Source: Xylophilus ampelinus (GTDB taxonomy: Bacteria; Pseudomonadota; Gammaproteobacteria; Burkholderiales; Burkholderiaceae_C). From it: 20,073 bases of DNA. Positions 7,539-14,104 of the stretch are shown one piece after another. Below the pieces are notes generated by a model. That model worked only from the letters and a program-made list of their open reading frames with translations. It had not been told where the DNA came from and did not search any database. Position numbers and translations under genes: made by a program. The stretch covers positions 1-20,073 of the forward strand of contig NZ_CABFMN010000145.1 in assembly GCF_901875635.1 (NCBI RefSeq), read 5' to 3'. Numbering within the stretch: position 1 is the stretch's first letter; each line of letters opens with the position of its first letter.

Positions 7539-7608
7539 AGATCGTCACGTTCGTTACCAATTTGGGCGCAGCGCCCGCGCTGTCGGCGCCAGCGGCCGAT
7601 TGCACTTT
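7539..7608 (-). repeat. Interspersed repeat, family 2 (copy 1, inverted)
   Basis: Read on the minus strand it runs AAAGTGCAATCGG, a GC-rich core ending GGGCGCTGCG, then AAATTGGTAACGAACGTGACGATCT. The same order occurs at 11303-11374 on the + strand. It fills most of the spacer between the DUF898 and M48 genes. Confidence 0.55.
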
Positions 7609-7640
7609 GGAAGTCTTGACTCTTTTCTGAACCGTCGCGC

Positions 7641-8813
7641 ATGCCCGAATCGACCCCCGCCCTCCTGCGTGCCCGCTGGTACGACGGCCGCAGCAGCCAG
7701 CCGCAGCCGGTCCTGGTGGGTCTGGAGCCCGGGGCGCGCGGCCCCGGCCTGCGGCTGCACCCGCTCACGCCCGGAACGGCCGTACCGCCGCCCTTGGCGC
7801 ACGACGAGGTCGAGTGGCCCGAGGCCTGGCGCCCCAGCCGCGCCCAGCGCACCGTGGTGGTCGACCTGCGCCAGGCCGGCAGCCTGGAGATCGACGACGG
7901 CGCGCAGTGGCATGCCGCGCTGGAGGCCGCGGGCGCGCGTCCGGGCCTGGCCCAGCGCATGCAGACGCGCTGGCGCGTCTTCGCCGGCGTGCTGCTGGCG
8001 GCCGTGCTCGGGCTGGCCCTGTTCTACCGCTACGGCACGCCCTGGGCCGCCACCCAGCTCACGCGCTTCGTGCCGCTGGGCTGGGAGCAGTCGATCAGCC
8101 AGGAGGCGATGCGCGAGCTGGACGACGGCTTCCTGAAGCCCAGCAGGCTGCCCGCCGAGCGCCAGGCCGCGCTGCGCGCGCGCTTCGACGCACTGGCCGC
8201 GCAACTCGGCACGGGCGAAGCGTCGTCCCTGCACCGCTACCGCAGCTACGCGCCACGCTTCGCGCTCGCGTTTCGCTCCGGCATGCCGGCCAACGCGTTC
8301 GCGCTGCCCGGCGGGCAGGTCGTGGTGACCGACGCGCTGGTCAACGAGGCCGCCAAGGCGGGCCTTTCGGATGACGCCCTGGTCGGCGTACTCGCGCACG
8401 AGATGGGCCATGTGGCGCACCGCCACGGCACGCGGCTGGTGGTCGAGCAAGGCGTGCTGAACGTCGGCCTGGGGCTGGCACTGGGCGACGTGTCGAGCGT
8501 GGTGTCGATGGCGAGCACGGTGCTCACCGGCCTGGCCTACCGCCGCAGCCACGAGCGCGAGGCCGACTGCTTCGCCGTGCTGCTGATGCAGCGCGCCGGG
8601 CTGCCGGTCGCGCCGATGGCCGACCTGTTGATGCACATCGACGGACCTCCCACCGGCGGCAAGGACGAAGCGCCCGCATCGAAGAACGGTGCGGCGCCGC
8701 AGAAAGCCGACGGCGCCCGCACCCGCCCGGCGGCCGACTGGCTCAGCAGCCACCCGGACACCGGCGTGCGCGCACAGGCGCTGAAGGAGGGCCGCGGCTG
8801 CGCCAGGCCCTGA
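7641..8813 (+). CDS. M48 family zinc metalloprotease, membrane-anchored
   Basis: The product is 390 aa. An N-terminal region of about 110 residues is followed by one transmembrane segment (about 112-130) and the peptidase domain. The zinc site is HEMGH (253-257), and the third ligand lies in READCFA (E307). These are the features of the M48 (HtpX/Oma1/BepA-like) group. A hydrophobic stretch after the zinc motif (272-297) is also typical. Before the C-terminal helix there is a polar Lys/Ala-rich insertion (336-362). It has no lipoprotein signal, unlike BepA/LoiP, so it is probably anchored in the inner membrane. It lies 146 nt after the DUF898 gene on the same strand, with repeat sequence between. 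It may act in membrane protein quality control; the substrate is unknown. Confidence 0.87.
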   Translation: MPESTPALLRARWYDGRSSQPQPVLVGLEPGARGPGLRLHPLTPGTAVPPPLAHDEVEWPEAWRPSRAQRTVVVDLRQAGSLEIDDGAQWHAALEAAGARPGLAQRMQTRWRVFAGVLLAAVLGLALFYRYGTPWAATQLTRFVPLGWEQSISQEAMRELDDGFLKPSRLPAERQAALRARFDALAAQLGTGEASSLHRYRSYAPRFALAFRSGMPANAFALPGGQVVVTDALVNEAAKAGLSDDALVGVLAHEMGHVAHRHGTRLVVEQGVLNVGLGLALGDVSSVVSMASTVLTGLAYRRSHEREADCFAVLLMQRAGLPVAPMADLLMHIDGPPTGGKDEAPASKNGAAPQKADGARTRPAADWLSSHPDTGVRAQALKEGRGCARP

Positions 8814-8849
8814 CCGCGTGCTGACACGCGCCCGTCCCGGCGCCTGCGG

Positions 8850-8855
8850 AATAAT
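8850..8855 (+). promoter_or_regulatory. Possible -10 element, leaderless start for the NUDIX-MBL gene
   Basis: AATAAT lies only 6 nt before ATG 8862 in otherwise GC-rich sequence, so transcription would begin at or next to the start codon. CTGACA at 8821-8826 resembles a -35 but is 23 nt away, too far for a standard promoter. Confidence 0.3.
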
Positions 8856-8861
8856 GCGCAG

Positions 8862-10577
8862 ATGGTCCGACCCACCCAGCAGCTGCATGCCGCGCGCGAG
8901 CCCGTGCCCGTGCGGCCGGCCGCCACCGTCCTGCTGCTGCGCGACAGCCCCGAGGGCCTGGAGGTGCTGATGACCCGGCGCTCCGACTACGCGAGCTTCG
9001 CGCCGGGTGCCTACGTCTTTCCCGGCGGCCGCGTGGACGAGGCCGACAGCGAGGCGCGCCGCATCGCCCTGCGCCGCCGCACCCAGAGCCGCGCCCAGCT
9101 CGACTACGCCGTCGCCGCGGTGCGCGAAAGCTTCGAGGAGCTGGGCGTGCTGCTGGCCGAGCATGCGGACGGCCGCCCGATCTCGGCCGCCGAGATCGCC
9201 GCGATGGACCGACATGCCACGGCCGACGGCGCGTTCCAGGCCCAGTGCGCGGCGCTCGGGCTGCGGTTGTCGACCGACCGGCTCTTCACCTTCTGCCACT
9301 GGGTGACCGACCGCGACCTGCCCAAGCGCTTCGACGTGCTGTTCCTGGTCGCCCGCATGCCCGAGGGGCAGGAGCCGGTCGCCGACGAGACCGAGCAGTT
9401 CGAGCCCTGCTGGGTCAACCCGGCGCAGGCGCTCCAGCGGCACGAGGCGGGCAGCTTCTCGATGATCTTCCCGACCATCCGCACCCTGCGGCGGCTGGCC
9501 GCCTTCGAGACCGTCGACACCGTGCTGGCCGCCTGCGCGCGCGAGAAGCCGCTGTGGAGCAGCTGCCCGCGCGGCGGCTTCCTCGCCGGCAAGGAAGAGC
9601 GCTACATGGAGCACGAGGCCCCATATGGCGAACTGGCGCTGACCTGCCCGGACGGCCAGATGCTGCACACGCTCGACTGGCAGACCGAGCACCCCGTGCC
9701 GCTGCTGCGCAACGTGATGCGCCTGACGGCCCCCAACCCCAGCGCCATGACCGGCCCGGGCACCAACAGCTACATCGTGGGCGACGCCGACAGCGGCTAC
9801 GTCGTCATCGACCCCGGCCCGAACGACTTCGACCACGTCGGCCGCCTCTGGCGCGCCACCCACGGCAACATCCGCGCCATCGTCTGCACCCATTCGCATG
9901 CCGACCACGCGCCCGGAGCCATGCCGCTGCAGGCGCTGTGCAAGGACACCAACCCGCCCATCCTCGGACTGCCCTCGGCGCCGACGGCGCGGCACACGGC
10001 ACGCTTCACGCCCGACCGCGCACTGCACCACCTCGAGCGGCTCGAACTCCACGGCCGCCTGCTGGAAGACGGCTCCGGCCGGCGCGTGACGCACACACTG
10101 CGCGTCATCCACACGCCGGGGCACGCCGCCAACCACCTGTGCCTGGTGCTGGAGGAAGACGGCCTGCTCTTCTCGGGCGACCACATCCTCAACGGCAGCA
10201 CCACGGTGATCGACCCGCCCGACGGCAACATGACCGAGTACCTCGACTCGCTGGACGTGCTCGACGAGGCCTGCATCGAACTGCGCGCCGAGTTCATCCT
10301 GCCCGCGCACGGCCATGTGCTGGGCTTTGCGCGCGGCGCCATCGCCAAGCTGAAGTCGCACCGGCTGCAGCGCGAAGCCAAGATCGCCTCGGCCATGCGC
10401 CGCGTGCCGCTGGGCACCATCGACGACTGGCTGCCCATCGCCTACGCCGACACGCCCAGGCACCTGTGGCCCGTCGCGGCCCGCTCGCTGCAGGCGCATG
10501 TGGAGCGCATCCGCGAACTCGCCTCGCAGCCGGCCGTGCTGCCCTCGCAGCCCGCCACGCTGCCGACCCGCCTGTGA
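8862..10577 (+). CDS. NUDIX hydrolase fused to metallo-beta-lactamase-fold hydrolase
   Basis: The product is 571 aa. Residues about 18-240 form a NUDIX domain of the NUDT19/CoA-pyrophosphatase-like type: GGRVDE (55-60), an insertion, then RESFEELGV (88-96), so the NUDIX box is split by extra residues. Residues about 275-490 form an MBL domain with THSHADH (343-349), TPGH (418-421), SGDH (438-441) and AHGH (482-485), the full set of metal ligands. It is followed by a helical, winged-helix-like tail, an arrangement like LACTB2-type MBL proteins. NUDT19-like enzymes hydrolyse CoA derivatives; LACTB2-like proteins are nucleases or thioester hydrolases. Both active sites appear intact, suggesting a bifunctional cytoplasmic enzyme, but the substrate is unknown. 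The stop overlaps the GTG of the next gene. Confidence 0.88.
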   Translation: MVRPTQQLHAAREPVPVRPAATVLLLRDSPEGLEVLMTRRSDYASFAPGAYVFPGGRVDEADSEARRIALRRRTQSRAQLDYAVAAVRESFEELGVLLAEHADGRPISAAEIAAMDRHATADGAFQAQCAALGLRLSTDRLFTFCHWVTDRDLPKRFDVLFLVARMPEGQEPVADETEQFEPCWVNPAQALQRHEAGSFSMIFPTIRTLRRLAAFETVDTVLAACAREKPLWSSCPRGGFLAGKEERYMEHEAPYGELALTCPDGQMLHTLDWQTEHPVPLLRNVMRLTAPNPSAMTGPGTNSYIVGDADSGYVVIDPGPNDFDHVGRLWRATHGNIRAIVCTHSHADHAPGAMPLQALCKDTNPPILGLPSAPTARHTARFTPDRALHHLERLELHGRLLEDGSGRRVTHTLRVIHTPGHAANHLCLVLEEDGLLFSGDHILNGSTTVIDPPDGNMTEYLDSLDVLDEACIELRAEFILPAHGHVLGFARGAIAKLKSHRLQREAKIASAMRRVPLGTIDDWLPIAYADTPRHLWPVAARSLQAHVERIRELASQPAVLPSQPATLPTRL

Positions 10578-11287
10578 GCGCCGACGACGACGCGGCCCAC
10601 GCCGGCGAGCGCCTGTCCAAGCGCGTCGCCGCGCAGCTGTCGTGCTCGCGCCGCGAGGCCGAGCAGCTCATCGCGCAGGGCGCCGTCACCGTCGACGGGC
10701 TGGCCGCCACGCTGCCGCAGCAACGGGTGCTGCCCGAACAGCGCGTGGCGGTGACGGCCGGAGCGCGCCCGCAGGCGTTGCCACCCGCCACGCTGGTGGT
10801 GCACAAGCCGGCCGGGCTGGATTGCCAGGCCAGCGGCTTCTGGGCACAGCTGCGGCGCGACGCCGACGATGCGCTGCACGGCCGGCCGGCCCTGCCGGGC
10901 CTGTTCATGGGGCAGCGCTGCGTCGCGCCCCTCGCGCCCGGGGAAAGCGGCCTCGTCGTCTTCACCCAGGTGGCGGGCGTGGCGCGCCGCCTGCACGACG
11001 ACGCACCGCTGGTGGAGCACGAGTTCTCGATCGACGTGGCCGGCCCCGTCGAGGCGGCCATGCTCCAGCAGCTGCGCCCGGCACGCGCCAGCATCAACCG
11101 CCAGAGCCCCGAGCGCACGGGCTTGCGCGTGGTGATGCACGGCCCCGAACCGGGCCAGATCGGCGCCCTGTGCCGGGCCGTCGGCCTGGCGCCCGAATCG
11201 CTCAAGCGCCTTCGCATCGGCCGCCTGCCGCTGGCCGGCCTGGCGCCGGGGCAGTGGCGCTGCCTGCGGGTGCACGAGCGCTTCTGA
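10574..11287 (+). CDS. Degenerate RsuA/RluF-type pseudouridine synthase homologue with S4 domain
   Basis: The product is 237 aa. GTG 10574-10576 overlaps the stop of the preceding gene (GTGA), indicating coupled translation. Residues 11-58 form an S4 RNA-binding domain (RLSKRVAAQLSCSRREAEQLI). Residues 73-235 align with the RsuA/RluF catalytic domain: the HKPAGL segment is present, and the end (LKRLRIGRLPLAGLAPGQWRCL) fits the family well. The active-site motif GRLDxxSxGL is replaced by a segment reading APLAPGESGL (118-127), which puts Ala121 where the catalytic Asp should be. The conserved Tyr is Phe151, and the GRNRQIRR motif is degraded to GPEPGQIG. These changes predict loss of pseudouridylation but possible retention of RNA binding. 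Automatic annotation would probably call it an active synthase. Confidence 0.82.
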   Translation: MSADDDAAHAGERLSKRVAAQLSCSRREAEQLIAQGAVTVDGLAATLPQQRVLPEQRVAVTAGARPQALPPATLVVHKPAGLDCQASGFWAQLRRDADDALHGRPALPGLFMGQRCVAPLAPGESGLVVFTQVAGVARRLHDDAPLVEHEFSIDVAGPVEAAMLQQLRPARASINRQSPERTGLRVVMHGPEPGQIGALCRAVGLAPESLKRLRIGRLPLAGLAPGQWRCLRVHERF

Positions 11288-11302
11288 TTTCGCGCTGGAA
11301 TC

Positions 11303-11374
11303 AAAAAGTGCAATCGGGCCGCAGCGCCCGTATGGCGGGCGTTGCGGCTGAATTCGTCACGATCGTGACGATCT
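11303..11374 (+). repeat. Interspersed repeat, family 2 (copy 2), with hairpin and palindrome
   Basis: The element begins AAAAAGTGCAATCGGG. It contains an 11-bp hairpin (11320-11330 with 11336-11346, one G-T pair) and ends with the 18-bp perfect palindrome TCGTCACGATCGTGACGA (11354-11371), then TCT. It matches the inverted copy at 7539-7608. It lies between the pseudouridine synthase homologue and the 3' end of rnpB, and its hairpin could serve as a transcription barrier for either. Confidence 0.6.
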
Positions 11375-11418
11375 GGATCCCGAGGCTGCCCGGGCCGGAC
11401 CGGGAGCGGAAAGAAAAG

Positions 11419-11761
11419 TGTGAAGCGCGCCGATACGCCGGATTCTGTGCACGGCGACACCCTTGCGGATGCCGCCGCGTGACCGCCATTCATCTGGGCC
11501 GTGGGTCGCCCACACGGCTCGGTGCCACCTACCCGCCAGCTCAGCGGAACCACCTCGATACTGGCCTACTTGGTGTTGCTGCGCGCAGAGATTGCCCGTT
11601 TCACCCGGATCGGGGTCGCCCCCTCACCGACTCGTCTCTGTTGCTCTGATCCTCACCTCGCGGTGGAGAGCCGTTAGCTCCTGCGCTGTCCTGTGCAGTC
11701 CGGACGTTCCTCCAGTGCGCTCTTTCGAGACTTGCACCAGCGGCGGCCTGGCGTGCTTCAC
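11419..11761 (-). ncRNA. rnpB: RNase P RNA, bacterial class A
   Basis: This is the catalytic RNA of RNase P, which trims the 5' leader of tRNAs. Read on the minus strand, the conserved core elements occur in order: GAGGAACGTCCGGACT (close to the universal GAGGAAAGUCCGG of CRI/P4), CAACAGAGA, CAGATGAATGG (the AGAUGAAUG of CRIV) and ACAGAATCCGGCGTATCGG (CRV, the 3' P4 strand). CCGGA of the first block pairs with TCCGG of the last, as required for P4. The ends form the P1 helix: GTGAAGCACGCC (5', 11761-11750) pairs with GGCGCGCTTCAC (3', about 11431-11420) with one mismatch. Length is about 343 nt, usual for proteobacteria. The exact ends are estimated from P1. Small ORFs predicted across it are spurious. 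Confidence 0.93.
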
Positions 11762-11767
11762 GCCCCG

Positions 11768-11773
11768 ATTATC
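11768..11773 (-). promoter_or_regulatory. -10 element of the rnpB promoter
   Basis: On the minus strand GATAAT lies 6 nt upstream of the predicted 5' end of RNase P RNA (about 11761), which is the correct spacing for a sigma-70 -10. No good -35 is visible in the 63-nt spacer shared with the divergent cysK gene. Confidence 0.55.
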
Positions 11774-11824
11774 GCCACAATGGCCGGCTCACCCGCCGTC
11801 CCACGCCCCTCAAGGAGACCTCGC

Positions 11825-12745
11825 ATGAAAGCCAACACCATCCTCGACACCATCGGCCGCACGCCGCACATCCGCATCCAGCGCCTGTTCGGCAACGCGA
11901 CGCAGCAGGTGTGGATCAAGTCCGAGCGCAGCAACCCCGGCGGCTCGATCAAGGACCGCATCGGCCTGGCCATGATCGAGGACGCCGAGAAGTCCGGCGC
12001 CCTGAAGCCCGGCGGCACCATCATCGAACCGACCAGCGGCAACACCGGCATCGGGCTGGCGATGGCGGCGGCCGTCAAGGGCTACAGGCTGGTGCTGGTG
12101 ATGCCCGAGTCGATGTCCATCGAACGCCGCCGGCTGATGCTGGCCTACGGCGCCAGCTTCGACCTCACGCCCAAGGAAAAGGGCATGAAAGGCGCCATCG
12201 CGCGTGCCGAGGAGCTGGTCGCCAGCACGCCCGGCGCATGGATGCCGCAGCAGTTCAACAACCCGGCCAACGTCGACGTGCACGTGCGCACCACGGCCGA
12301 GGAGATCGCGGCCGATTTCCCAGAGGGCGTGGACGTGCTCATCACCGGCGTGGGCACCGGCGGCCACATCACAGGCTGCGCGCAGGTGCTCAAGAAGAAG
12401 TGGCCCCAGCTCAAGGTGTTCGCTGTCGAGCCGGTCGCCTCGCCCGTGCTCTCGGGCGGCAGCCCGGCGCCGCATCCGATCCAGGGCATCGGCGCCGGCT
12501 TCGTGCCGCAGATCCTGAAGACCGACCTGCTCGACGGCATCATCCAGGTCGACGCCGAACCGGCGCGCGAGATGGCCCGCCGCTGCGCGCGCGAGGAAGG
12601 CATGCTGGTCGGCATCTCCTCCGGCGCCACGCTGGCCGCCATCGCGCAGAAGCTGCCCGAGCTACCGGCCGATGCGGTGGTGCTGGGCTTCAACTACGAC
12701 ACGGGCGAGCGCTACCTGTCGATCGATGGCTTCCTGCCGGCCTGA
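11825..12745 (+). CDS. cysK: Cysteine synthase A (O-acetylserine sulfhydrylase)
   Basis: The product is a 306-aa cytoplasmic PLP enzyme that makes L-cysteine from O-acetylserine and sulfide. [11 protein letters not shown] contains the PLP lysine K43. TSGNTG (70-75) is the substrate-binding loop. GTGGHITG (177-184) binds the PLP phosphate. GISSGAT (264-269 region) supplies the Ser near the pyridine nitrogen. Length and the [13 protein letters not shown] segment fit the CysK rather than the CysM or cystathionine beta-synthase groups. ATG 11825 is preceded by AAGGAGA at 7 nt, a strong Shine-Dalgarno. An in-frame start 44 codons upstream lies inside rnpB and is rejected. It is divergent from rnpB across a 63-nt spacer and probably monocistronic, since a repeat follows it. 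Confidence 0.95.
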   Translation: MKANTILDTIGRTPHIRIQRLFGNATQQVWIKSERSNPGGSIKDRIGLAMIEDAEKSGALKPGGTIIEPTSGNTGIGLAMAAAVKGYRLVLVMPESMSIERRRLMLAYGASFDLTPKEKGMKGAIARAEELVASTPGAWMPQQFNNPANVDVHVRTTAEEIAADFPEGVDVLITGVGTGGHITGCAQVLKKKWPQLKVFAVEPVASPVLSGGSPAPHPIQGIGAGFVPQILKTDLLDGIIQVDAEPAREMARRCAREEGMLVGISSGATLAAIAQKLPELPADAVVLGFNYDTGERYLSIDGFLPA

Positions 12746-12752
12746 GCGCCGG

Positions 12753-12811
12753 AATTCGAACGAAATCGGGCTGCAGCACCCGTCCTGCAAGCGGATGCAG
12801 CTATCGATTTC
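12753..12811 (-). repeat. Interspersed hairpin repeat, family 1 (copy 3, inverted)
   Basis: Read on the minus strand it has GAAATCGATAGCTGC, then GCAGGACGGGTGCTGCAG, then GATTTCGTTCGAATT. It shares the GATAGCTGC start with copies 1 and 2 and the TTCGAA end with copy 2. It begins 8 nt after the cysK stop. Confidence 0.6.
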
Positions 12812-12851
12812 GTAGCAATCACGTCCGCGGGTGCAGATCGGCCGGCGCTTC

Positions 12852-12857
12852 GACAAT
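12852..12857 (+). promoter_or_regulatory. Possible -10 element for the J-domain gene
   Basis: GACAAT lies 10 nt before ATG 12868, the same spacing as TAGAAT before the leader ORF at 4090, and would give an almost leaderless transcript. No -35 match is visible. Confidence 0.25.
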
Positions 12858-12867
12858 CGCCCGCACC

Positions 12868-13920
12868 ATGTCCACTGCGCCTTCCCGGCGGCTGCAGGCC
12901 CTCGCGGCCGATGCGCCGCCTTCCAGTCCCGAGCAACAGGCCTTCGACACGCTCCACCGCCGCATCGACGTCCAGCGCGCGCTGCTGGCCGAATGGCAGG
13001 CGGCCATCGACGCCTACGAGCAGCGCTACGCCCGCGAGGTGCTGCCGCTGCTGACGCAGTACCGCGGCCTGCACATCGACCTGCTGGATCGGCTGGACCA
13101 TGCCGCCTCGGGCGGACTGCGCCTGGGCCGCACCGATGCGCGCGCGCTGCACGAGCTCATCGTCGAGATCGCCGACAGCCTGCTGCTCGGCGAAGACGAT
13201 GCCGAGCGACGCGCGGCCCTGCACAGCCTGCGCGCCCGCTACGCGGACGAGCCCGAATTGCCCGAAGCGCCGGCGGCCACGGACGATCCGGAGGCCCTGC
13301 TGCGGCGCCTGGAGGCCGAGCGCGAGGCCGCCGAAGCCGCGCGCGCGGCCCAGCGCGCCGCACACCGCCGCGAGACCGCGGCCCGCAAGAAGCAACGGGC
13401 GCCCGAAGCGTTGGAAGCGGCGCAGTCGCTGCGTGCGGTGTACCGCCAGCTCGTGAGCGCGCTGCATCCCGACCGCGAACCCGATCCCGAGGAGCGTCAG
13501 CGCAAAACGGTGCTGATGCAGCACGTGAATGAGGCCTACGCCGCGCAGCGCCTCACCGACCTGCTGCAGTTGCAGCAGTCCATCGCCGAGGCCGACACGC
13601 GCCGCGCCGCGCAGGCCGGCGACCTGCCTGCCGAGCGGCTGGCCGCCTACAACCGCCTGCTGGCCGACCAGCTCGCGGCGCTGCAGCGCGAGGTGCGCGA
13701 GCTGGAGGCGGATTTCAAGGCCCGCCATCACCTGAATCCGCACGGGCGCCTCAAGCCCGGCACCTTGGGCGAGCACCTGCGCGTGGAGCAGGCCAAGCTG
13801 ACCAACGGAATCCGCGAGATGCAGCGCGAGGCGCGCCTGCTGGACGACCCGGCGTACCTCAAGCAATGGGTGAAGGCGCAGCGGCGCATGGCGCGGCACA
13901 TACATGACGAAGCCGACTGA
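12868..13920 (+). CDS. J-domain protein with long helical flanks
   Basis: The product is a 350-aa soluble protein, mostly charged helix with high Ala, Arg, Glu and Leu. Residues about 185-235 look like a J domain: YRQLVSALHPDREPDPEERQ contains the HPD tripeptide (200-202), followed by the helix with NEAY that usually comes after it. HPD is the contact that stimulates DnaK ATPase activity. The helix before HPD (183-199) is short and follows an Ala/Arg/Glu-rich coiled-coil-like stretch (140-180). Another helical region (255-345) follows. There is no Gly/Phe region, zinc finger or DnaJ C-terminal domain, so this is a specialised co-chaperone of class C type. Its client is unknown. ATG 12868 has no Shine-Dalgarno. 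It lies between cysK and the FAD dehydrogenase operon, each separated by repeat sequence. Confidence 0.8.
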   Translation: MSTAPSRRLQALAADAPPSSPEQQAFDTLHRRIDVQRALLAEWQAAIDAYEQRYAREVLPLLTQYRGLHIDLLDRLDHAASGGLRLGRTDARALHELIVEIADSLLLGEDDAERRAALHSLRARYADEPELPEAPAATDDPEALLRRLEAEREAAEAARAAQRAAHRRETAARKKQRAPEALEAAQSLRAVYRQLVSALHPDREPDPEERQRKTVLMQHVNEAYAAQRLTDLLQLQQSIAEADTRRAAQAGDLPAERLAAYNRLLADQLAALQREVRELEADFKARHHLNPHGRLKPGTLGEHLRVEQAKLTNGIREMQREARLLDDPAYLKQWVKAQRRMARHIHDEAD

Positions 13921-13947
13921 TGCCGGATGACGCTCGGTTCGAAGGGT

Positions 13948-14007
13948 CCGTTCAGGCTGAGCCTGCCGAAGCCCCGGACAGCACTTCGACAAGCCCGGTG
14001 CGAACGG
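13948..14007. repeat. REP-like inverted repeat
   Basis: CCGTTCAGGC begins a segment with GCCTGCCGAAG, answered by CTTCGACAAGC and ending GAACGG, so the outer CCGTTC/GAACGG and inner CGAAG/CTTCG arms can pair. The pattern resembles a widely scattered intergenic repeat in proteobacteria (GAGCCTGTCGAAG type). It begins 27 nt after the J-domain gene stop. Confidence 0.55.
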
Positions 14008-14054
14008 CTTCCGGGCGACCGGGCCCGGTGCCAGCGGGGCCCGAGTGCGTCGGC

Positions 14055-14060
14055 GACAAT
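14055..14060 (+). promoter_or_regulatory. Possible -10 element for the FAD dehydrogenase operon
   Basis: GACAAT, the same hexamer as before the J-domain gene, would start transcription near 14067 and leave a leader of about 38 nt. No -35 match is visible, so support is weak. Confidence 0.25.
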
Positions 14061-14104
14061 CGCCCATTCGCCGCCCCCTGCCCGATCACCACGGGCCGCG
14101 CGCC

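Noticed and set aside
6024..7619. Frame starting at ATG 6024 behind a good GAGGAG sequence
   Set aside because: Its product is Arg/His-rich shadow sequence; the overlapping frame from 6040 encodes a clear DUF898 membrane protein.
7554..10499. 981-codon open frame on the minus strand
   Set aside because: It is antisense to three well-supported + strand genes (M48, NUDIX-MBL and the spacer). Long antisense frames are expected at this GC content, and the translation is Arg/Gly/His/Gln-rich without domains.
11354..11371. 18-bp perfect palindrome as a stand-alone operator
   Set aside because: A related but imperfect version occurs at the same place in the other family 2 repeat (7539-7608), so it is better explained as part of that repeat.
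11693..11824. 44-codon N-terminal extension of CysK
   Set aside because: It runs through rnpB. The ATG at 11825 has a strong AAGGAG and gives the standard CysK N-terminus and length.
11301..11828. Several ORFs on both strands between the pseudouridine synthase homologue and cysK
   Set aside because: They lie over a class A RNase P RNA, whose conserved core and P1 pairing explain the sequence.
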